Shown here piece after piece: positions 56,387-64,000 of a DNA stretch of 64,000 nucleotides. This stretch comes from Scleromitrula shiraiana (taxonomy: Eukaryota > Ascomycota > Leotiomycetes > Helotiales > Sclerotiniaceae). Numbering within the stretch: the first letter of the stretch is position 1; the number at the start of each line of letters is the position of its first letter. The translations under genes were made by a program, and so were the position numbers. The stretch covers positions 4,328,501 through 4,392,500 of the forward strand of contig JABELC010000001.1 of the NCBI GenBank assembly GCA_028455995.1. Reading direction: 5' to 3'. The notes under the pieces are model-generated. The model did no database searches and was not told where the DNA came from. It saw only the letters and a list, made by a program, of their open reading frames with translations.

Positions 56387-58597
56387 CTAATGCGCAAAAC
56401 GTTGGTCTGTGGTGTAATGGTCATGGGCTGGTTCAGGATACGAAGAGGGATAGTTGGCAGGATATGCACCTTGATAGTGTTCATTGGGTGCTTGATATGT
56501 CGCAGATGAACCATATTGGTCTTTTCCATAGTTCTGATATCCGTGGGCATAGTGATCATTTGGGGCTCGAGAATCAAAGCCGTTCGACTGGTCGTACTGG
56601 CCATAGTGGGATGAATGATCTTTATAATCGTGATCATAAGCAGATTGACGGTATCGATGATCAGCATGAGTAGAGTATTGTTGATACGGGTACGGTTGAA
56701 ATTGTTGATCATCAGTAGTTTGAATTCGTGGCATTGCATAGCCAGTCGTGGAATCTTGATGAGAATAGTTGTTGAACGGTTCGGAATGAGAGTGGGATTG
56801 TAGAACAACTGGTTGTTTGGTAGGATATCCTGAGTGGAATCCATGATTATTCCGAATGGATCCCAAAGCTTGCAATTCCTCATCGGTGTTGGCAGTGAAG
56901 AGCTTATTTCCATTTGGATTGATCTCACCACTCTCCGAAATATCTCCTCGGGCAATAGCAAGAGGGAGCAGGCCTTTGGCAAGCAATGCAAAGTGCTCGT
57001 GAATCTGTTCTCCACATGTAATTGAATGGTTCTGTCCGACCCAGCCTGGTAATTGTGACCATTTCCAAGGCATCGTCTGAGCGGCACTATCATATGCTCT
57101 AGCATAAACTCGAAGCTCTTCCAAAGTATAATCTTGAAGCTTTACCATTGACTCATCAATACCAAGGATTCTAAGGATGATTCGCTTGCAATTATCTTCA
57201 GACCGGTCATTAGGATTTCCCTTCAAAAGTGCCATGGCAAGAGGTCTCTGATTTGTGGGCTTGCGAGCGGATGAGCGATTGGACATCTTCTGGGTTACAG
57301 CCCGAGGTACTTTAGAAACAACATCTTGTGTTGGCGTACGATAACTGGCTTGACTTCGAATTGAGCGACGAGTAGACTTAGGATTGGGCCGGTAGGAAGA
57401 ATCAACATAATCTTCATCTGCTTCACCAAGATCCGAGCCTGGATCAGACCACTTCTTGCGCTTAGAATTAGCTGCTCTAGCAGATCGGGTCTTGCTGTTG
57501 GTTTGTGGAGTTATGGGATGCTCCGCGTACGATTGTTGTAGCTCCTGATAGTTATCGTCCTCTTCTGAGTCCATGACATCGTCTCCCTTTGCTTCTTTCA
57601 ATAGGATAGTAGCCTCGTATTTACCCAGGCCATTGCTCAAAAACGTGCGACCAATTTCGTTCTGCTCGTCTCTTTGCGCATTAATCTTCTTGTTGTTAAG
57701 TTTCATCTGTAGGAAGGAAGTTAGTTATAATACAATAGAGCAGAATATAAAAAGGGAATTCTTACCTTCAGCTCAGAAGTAGGATTGCTGATAAACCTAT
57801 CAATGTATGGCGGATCGAGTAACATCTTGCACAAGGCCTTTGATCGCTGCAGATAACAATTAGAATTATAAAAAAAGATTGGTTCATGGTACTTACACGG
57901 CAACTAGTAATGATTGATTCCCAACGTTTATCGAAGGTCTCGTGGACAGTCTGATTTTCAAATTTCATATTATGGTGATCATCAACAAATTTGACACCAA
58001 TTTGTGCAATTTCAGCTTTTTTCTGTGGGCAATATTAGTAAATCCAAATGATTTTAGCTTTAGTATCTCGAACTTACGAATATATCCCAGCAAACCTCTT
58101 CGATGGCGTGAGCAGGGTATTTCTGATCTTTCATTCTCTGAGCAGCTTGAGCAAGTGCGCCAGCCTTACTTGGCTTGTCAATGATTTGATCGTCGCCTTC
58201 AAGATCAACGGCGACAAAAGCATCGTACAATCGTTCGATGTATTGACGCTTTAGCGCGTCGTCCTCTGGGACTTCGGAGAATCGATTTTCTGCGCTAGCG
58301 GCATTGATTTGATCGTTGATTCGAGTGATAATCGCATCTTCAGCCTGGCGGCTGTTGGCGTAGATGGCTTGGTATGCTAGGGGACCTCGATCAGATTGAC
58401 TTTGAGCAGTATCAGATACAACATCATCGGCAGTAGCGGCTCTATTTCCAGCTCCCCAACCATCCTGTCCATTATAATACTCGCCGCTATTATCAGAATG
58501 GGATTCTCCTTCATTCCTGCTATTAAGTCAGATTATGCACCAAGACTGGAGACAACAGAAAATATACTTACTGTTTAAACTTTGTTTCTTGGTCCAT
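56387..58597 (-). CDS. Hypothetical protein with Gln/Tyr-rich tail
   Basis: Five exons on the minus strand: 58597..58572, 58516..58078, 58022..57897, 57846..57766 and 57706..56387, giving 663 residues in phase. Introns are 50-59 nt. The N-terminal half contains a probably folded region: AIEEVCWDIFKKAEIAQIGV, then TFDKRWESIITSCRRSKALC and LDPPYIDRFISNPTSELKM. A basic/acidic linker follows (KRKKWSDPGSDLGEADEDY, then Arg/Ser/Thr-rich). Another helical block is GIDESMVKLQDYTLEELRVY. The last 120 residues are rich in Tyr, His, Gln and Asn (YPYQQYSTHADHRYRQSAYD), a prion-like low-complexity tail. I know no named family. The first intron ends in a tandem TAGCAG acceptor, giving alternative HR or Q at residues 9-10. 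Confidence 0.8.
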
Positions 58598-61500
58598 TTT
58601 TGTAGAAGTACTTCTCGTGGCTCGTGGAAATTGGTAAAGGTGAATAATTGTAGGTTTGTTGTGCGCCAGTCAATAGAAGTTGATATGATCTACTTTAACT
58701 GAATCTCGATAGATAGTGGGGAAAAGAGAGATAAGAGTAACTCGAATGAATTCGCACTCTTAGAAAATGAATTTTGTTAGAGTTCTGATGAATTCCGAGG
58801 TCGTCAATGAATTTTGGGTTTGAAGGAAATTGAATTGTAGATTGAGGAAGAAGGATTTGTAGGAACTTGAATGAGAAAAAAGAAAGGCGTGAAAGCCTCT
58901 TTTCAATATCTCCACTAATAAGAATAAGTGGGTAATTGAACAATGGTTCGAGAGGGAAGAGAGTGAATTGAGAATAGAATAGAATAAGAACTTTCAAGTA
59001 AATTGAAGTTCCGTGTGATCGGTGTTGGGAAATTAGAGAACAATTTCTAAGTAGTTGTCAAGTTAATTTATACCCCACAAGCAATACGGAAGATGAGGAG
59101 AAACTGCTAGAACCCGTAATAGAATTTACGGCAGTGATAAATATTCGGGAGAGTTGATTTAATTCTAAGTGCTCCTGTTGTTGTGAAGTAGTGGAGAGGG
59201 TATTGGCTGAACAACGACTAGGACAGCTGACTGAAAGCAAAACAAATTAAGCGAATGATTGGAAGTCATAGTATCATCCCATTTATAGTGCAAGCCTCTG
59301 ATATACTGTATAGGAAAGCTTCACAAGCTTAAGTTTCAGACTGCCTTGGAACAAGATAGGTTATAATGACATTTGTCGATATATCCCAGTTATGCTCGTC
59401 TGTTTTGACAATACCTGATTGGTAGAGGTTAAATATAGAAGAAAATCGTAGTACTTAATCAATAAGACTTGGGACTAATATCAAAAACATCAATACTTCA
59501 AATGCAAATGTTGATAACTACATGCTATAAACGAATCAATTTATTCCAGAAAGCATGTGAATATCATCCGCGCTAGAATCATTAGACGGTTACCCCTCAG
59601 GGTTGAGAAGTGAAAATCTGATTTCTGACCAATTCGTTCGGCGTTAATTCCAGAAAGAAAATGAGCATTACCATTACGATATTATCATATAAGAAGGTGG
59701 AGAAATGGATGGCAAGCAAAAGAAGCTGGAGTAGGTAGACCAGCTATTGGTTAATGATATTCAAGAAACCCAAGATGATGATCCGATTTGTGAATGAATT
59801 TCAAAAAAAGAAAGAAGATTCACTGCTCAACAATGATACTTCATGATACTATTTGTCAATAATGAATGACAGAAAAAAGTGAAAGCGGATGTTAAAGCAG
59901 ACAAAGCCGAGAAAAGTACATGCGAAGATCAAGAGAGAAGAAGCTAAACGATGTGACAGAGCGTAGCTCAACAGAGCAGGTTCCCATGCCATGAGGACAG
60001 TAGAAAAAATGCAAATAAAGCTCAAGTTGTATGTTTTTCTTCGTTCAATGACTGAGAAGGAGCTTTATACTAAGGCCCCATTCGGATCACTTTTTGAATT
60101 TGTTGCCAAAATGAGTTTAGAGCCAAATATTTTGTGTAAAGTAGCTAGCTTTTTCAAAAATGTTGTAGCTTTACAATATGTTGTTGAAATACATTGTACT
60201 GACATTTGTTGACAAAAGTTGGTTAAAACTGCTATAGAGAAATGATGAGATTATTATACAAATTTTTTGAAATTTGTAGATTTACAAATGTAGACTTTAT
60301 GTAAACAAACATCGCATTTGATAAATCATTTTATTTTATTAATAATATTGCTATTTAGAGTTAAAGTCATGTTCGGCAAACCTCATTTAAGCAACATATT
60401 TATCATTCATTACTCGAGTAAATGGTCTCTAAATAAGCAAAAAAAGTGATCCGAACGGGGCCTAAAACTTGTTAATGTTATTACTAGTAGTTTCAATCTC
60501 AGTATTTTCCCGACGTCTGGCGCTACCAGTGAATCATTTACGTCTACAGAACAAGACTGAATTACCCCATGGTTAGTGTTTTAAGAATTCCAGAGTTCAT
60601 CAAAGTAATATTCTTGAAGTCATGATTTGAAAACCAAACTCTGCTTACCATGAACACTATGGCTTTTGCTACATTTTGCACGAAGGTGTGTGATGTAAAA
60701 TGATTTGGATGATACGTCTGTTGAACTGGGGTTATATCTCGAGACTGTTTGAAGTCTTTCTTATAGCTCTTGTAGCAGTTAAATTAGAGGGTTGAATGGA
60801 GCGATCTCTCACTGTGGTAGTGGATATGCCAAAAGAGTGTCGATGAAACAACAACAGCAGCCAGTCAGGCAGTCAGTTCGAGCCAAAATATTTCGATACT
60901 TTGCACAAAGTAACAACACTATGGGCGGCAAATTAAAAATGAAATATATGGCATACCCAAGAAGGAGGCATGATGTCTGTCAGAAAGCCAGAACCTGTGT
61001 CACAAAGGTCCAAGATGTTCTTGTTTTTGCTGGGGGTACTGATCTAGTCGTTTTGAGGTTTTCCATTTTTTGGGCAGTTTCTTTCGTGTCTTGAACCTTT
61101 TTTGGTGTTCTGCAATGCGAAAAAGGTATGAACACTCTTAGTTGATGCATGCAGTCTAGAGTGAGGGTAGAACTTGGGGTAGGATAGACTTGAGTACTGT
61201 GAAGGTAAAACGTTAGTGGCTCGTAGAAGAAGGAGCGATTTTAGAATCGATGGATCAATGGCAAGGAAAAATGGAAAGAAGCAACAGTTGATAGCATAAA
61301 GGCAAAATAAATTCAAGATAGAAATTTGATTGACGGAGGCTACTTAAGTGGCTAGATAATCTGAAGTCTATGATAGATTTGGGGGAGAGGATAGACGAAG
61401 AAGGGGAACATATATATTTGAAAATCAATCGTGCAGCAAGCTACTTTTGAATCTTCAAGTAGAACACCAAGAGAATAGGCCTGTCTATCGGTAGATTTAG

Positions 61501-62963
61501 TAAAGAAGAATCGTCTATGCGATAAAGAGAATATTGAAGCAACGATTGATCAATATGTAATTGAAGAATCAGTCACCAATATTCCAATTTCCTGTCAGCA
61601 GGAAGATGAGGTCAGTTTTCTTGTGCTGTTTAAAGATAAGAAGAAGGTTAGAATCCTAATTGCGCGCATGCCTGGAGACAATGAAGATTAGCACAAGTAT
61701 TCTTCAGCAGGTCAGAGTGCTGCTAGTGCGGAATCGCAATCAATACATGATCTCTTCAAAAGAGTATCATACCCTGGGTCTGCTTGACTTACCTTTTTGG
61801 CCTCGAATCATTGAATAAAATGCCCCAATTAGAGAAGACAAAAGTCAATAATTATGAAAGAAGATGATCAGGTGTCTCAGGCCTTGTGTGAAGTTAACAA
61901 GCAGGTGCGAGCAAAGAGATTGACTACTTATTTCGGAAGTAAACAAAACTTCACTGAGAACTACTCGTTTATTTCCTACTCATTTGTATAGACATGTTGC
62001 TCGCTTTTACTATCAAAGCAATCCTAAATCTCAAGGCTAGGGAATACATGTTTCCTGGTGGAAACTCAATTGAAAATTTCATAAGCTTGAGAGCTCTCCA
62101 ATGTGGTCTGGAAAATATCCACCATCCAATCGAGGCTGTTCTTGCCTCTATCCTTATTTATAAGCTTCAGAAAAGATTAAAAAACACCGCTGGTACAAGT
62201 AAGATGATTCACTAATCAAACTAGATCTGTACATATTCATTACATTGGTAGCAGAAGAACAAGATATAGTCACTAACATAACGCATTTCAAGAGATTAAA
62301 ATGGGGATATAAAAAGGAATCATACCGTAAAATTTTGAAACAGACGATAAGGATCGCGGAAGAATAGAAGCATTACGTTAGACAGGAAATATAAAAAGAG
62401 AGGACTATTGCCGATTCAAAGCCATACACCATAACATATCATGCCTAACTAGGAGGAGGGTGTTCGATCCCACTCAGAGAAGACTTTACATGCATGAACT
62501 TGCACAATTTGGAGAAGACTTCTCACATCGTCTGAGACATTTATTCTTCTATTCGCAATAAAAACCATTACCAGCATCTATCATTACTATCACAGTTCTG
62601 CCGAATCATGGCAGTGATACCACCTGAGAAGAATGGCATCTATGCGTAAGAACCCCATAGCAAGGCTCCCAATGCAAACAGTTTTATATTGTCGTTAGAT
62701 GACAAGGATTATGTAAAAAAATTGGAATAATATCAACTTCACAAAAAGAATTCACATCAAATATTGGAAGACTAACTTGGAAATCAGGAAATAATCATTT
62801 AATCACATGTTTGTCTAATAGACATCCTAGACTCCATAAACCCCCTTTCAAAGTAAACCTTAATCTGTCTGTTGTACAACCCCAAATCCAGGAAGCGACT
62901 GGACAGAAACACTACCAATCATCCCATGTCAGCCTCGCTTCCCACCCCTTTCTATATACCCTC
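58598..62963. other. Long intergenic region
   Basis: About 4.4 kb of AT-rich DNA between the hypothetical gene's start and the FIP1 3' end. Apart from the Tourist-like MITE at 60074-60462, I find only short frames (for example 60792-61094 and 61994-62215) with no supported function. Confidence 0.45.
60074..60462. mobile_element. Tourist-like MITE (PIF/Harbinger type)
   Basis: Inverted ends of 22 bp match at 21 positions: the left begins GGCCCCATTCGGATC and the right is the reverse complement of GGCCCCGTTCGGATC. The element is flanked on both sides by TAA (60071-60073 and 60463-60465), the 3-bp target duplication of PIF/Harbinger transposons, and the GGCCCCGTTCGG-like terminus fits Tourist MITEs. 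The interior is 345 bp, AT-rich and without a transposase, so the element is non-autonomous. The short frame 59991-60212 overlaps it and is not a gene. Confidence 0.8.
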
Positions 62964-64000
62964 CTACCAATTCCTCCTCCCACCTCTCCCCCTCCCAAAA
63001 TTCCCACCCCTATTCCTCCCGTCACCTCCACCCCCTCCCCCACCAGCCATCATCCCATTCTGATCAAACCCAAACGCCCCTTGCGGAAACCCACCTCCCG
63101 CACCCCCCGCCGAACCCGCTCCACCCCCAAACATCGACGGGTCCATCTGACTCGGATCCACACCCGACGCAATCATCTGCTGCATATGCTGCATCATTTC
63201 CGGCGTCATGCCCTCCATCCCCGGCATCCCAGCGCCGGGCATTCCCCCTACTCCTCCACCCATCCCCATCATCAGATTTAGCTCCTCGAACATCTTCTTG
63301 TTGCTTTGAGCTACCTTGTTGGGGTCGAATTCGGAGCGGAGGTTTTCTTGCTTGTTGGCATACAGCGCCCAGGTGAATTCGTCGAAACCGTAGTTGAAGT
63401 AGTCGGATATGTCGGTGCCGGGTCGGCGCCATGGTTTATCATTTTCGTTGAGGTCTGTAACAGGTAGGTGGGTTAGTTATATATTGGTTTGCTGTGCAGA
63501 GAACATGTGAGTAGACACATACCTTCGTCTATGTTTATTTGTGTGATTGGTTTTCCTGCTGGTTCGTACATGGGCTTGGCGTCTACATCGATTTTCGATA
63601 TCGCAATACCAGGTAGCTCTGCTCCGGAGATGGTAGGTGTATCGGTGGTTTTTGTCGGAGTTTCTTTTTCCTTTTTCACTGACGAAGGTTTGGTAGCTAC
63701 TTCGCTCGTACTCGTCGAGTTTCGTTGTGGTATGTTTCGAATCTCATTATATCGAGGTTGTCTAAGTATACATGTTAATTATGAACTTGTTGAATAAGGC
63801 GCAATACTTACGATGGAGGTGCAGGTTTTGAACCATCTTTCCGCTCTGTGATGATATCTATATCCTGGGTCTATAGTTAGTGATGAAGCTCCAACCATTC
63901 CATATGTTTATCTCGTACCGAATCACTTCCTGATCCAGCTTCATCCTCCTCCTCCTCGTCTTCTATATAGTCATCTGCTTGTTCGGCTTTGACATCAGGC
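62964..64000 (-). CDS. FIP1: Pre-mRNA polyadenylation factor FIP1, 5' partial
   Basis: Exons on the minus strand: beyond 64000..63919, 63864..63812, 63761..63523 and 63454..62964; the 5' end lies outside the window. The Fip1 motif is spliced intact: LNENDKPWRRPGTDISDYFN continuing into YGFDEFTWALYANKQENLRS. Before it lies an acidic region (DDYIEDEEEEDEAGSGSDSD) and a linker. After it come KKMFEELNLMMGMGGG, a Met/Gly/Pro-rich stretch and an RGRGGRRNW end. FIP1 is the CPF/CPSF subunit that tethers poly(A) polymerase to the cleavage machinery in the nucleus. Three introns in the window are 50-68 nt. Confidence 0.93.

Noticed and set aside
59991..60212. 73-codon frame on the plus strand
   Set aside because: It overlaps the end of the Tourist-like MITE and has no conserved motif.
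1..64000. tRNA, rRNA and CRISPR-like loci
   Set aside because: I looked for tRNA B-box-like GGTTCGAATCC motifs with matching A-boxes and for regularly spaced repeats; only isolated partial matches (for example near 62466 and 60876) were found, without a cloverleaf.

Overview
The window is nuclear DNA of a filamentous ascomycete. Genes carry short introns (about 47-150 nt) with GTNNGT-type donors, there are fungus-specific families (Zn2Cys6/Fungal_trans factor, DUF4470/MYND, mpaB-like oxygenase, HSP30-type opsin-like protein), and coding islands sit in AT-rich, microsatellite-rich spacers. Protein flavour suggests Leotiomycetes, possibly Botrytis/Sclerotinia-like; that is an inference from memory, not a database result. 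No bacterial operons, CRISPR arrays, rRNA or convincing tRNA genes were seen.

Layout. 0-6 kb: a 5'-truncated DUF4470 gene, an alpha/beta hydrolase, a broken second hydrolase and a crotonase-family enzyme ending in a possible peroxisomal signal. 9.6-12.1 kb: a four-exon Zn2Cys6 transcription factor. 13.5-17.1 kb: a divergent housekeeping pair, the NEDD8 E1 regulatory subunit (ULA1) and ribose-5-phosphate isomerase (RKI1), the latter with two candidate starts and an overlapping uORF. 17.6-19.6 kb: a decayed type-B carboxylesterase. 20.7-24.3 kb: the meiotic RING ligase HEI10 and a hypothetical protein with a tandem acidic/hydrophobic repeat resembling SUMO-interacting motifs. 27.3-27.9 kb: a small two-exon hypothetical gene.

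28-43 kb is nearly a gene desert: one gene, encoding a protein with three copies of a Cys/His zinc-binding module, lies between about 8.3 kb upstream and 5.6 kb downstream of non-coding DNA holding a small MITE, potential G-quadruplexes and long hexanucleotide arrays. 43.1-46 kb: an mpaB-like oxygenase and an alpha/beta hydrolase diverge from a promoter with three inverted repeats within 140 bp. 47-56 kb: an opsin-related protein without the retinal lysine, a PUDP-like HAD phosphatase, a TTC1-like TPR protein, a 78-residue membrane protein and an XAP5/FAM50 homologue. 56.4-58.6 kb: a large hypothetical protein with a Gln/Tyr-rich tail. The last 5 kb hold a second, Tourist-like MITE (3-bp TAA target duplication) and the 3' part of the polyadenylation factor FIP1, which leaves the window.

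Most genes are unrelated housekeeping or regulatory functions. The best candidates for an undescribed unit are the divergent oxygenase/hydrolase pair with its palindrome-rich promoter and the isolated triple-zinc-module gene. Exon joins were made by hand using splice motifs and reading-frame phase; every intact multi-exon model given closes in frame.
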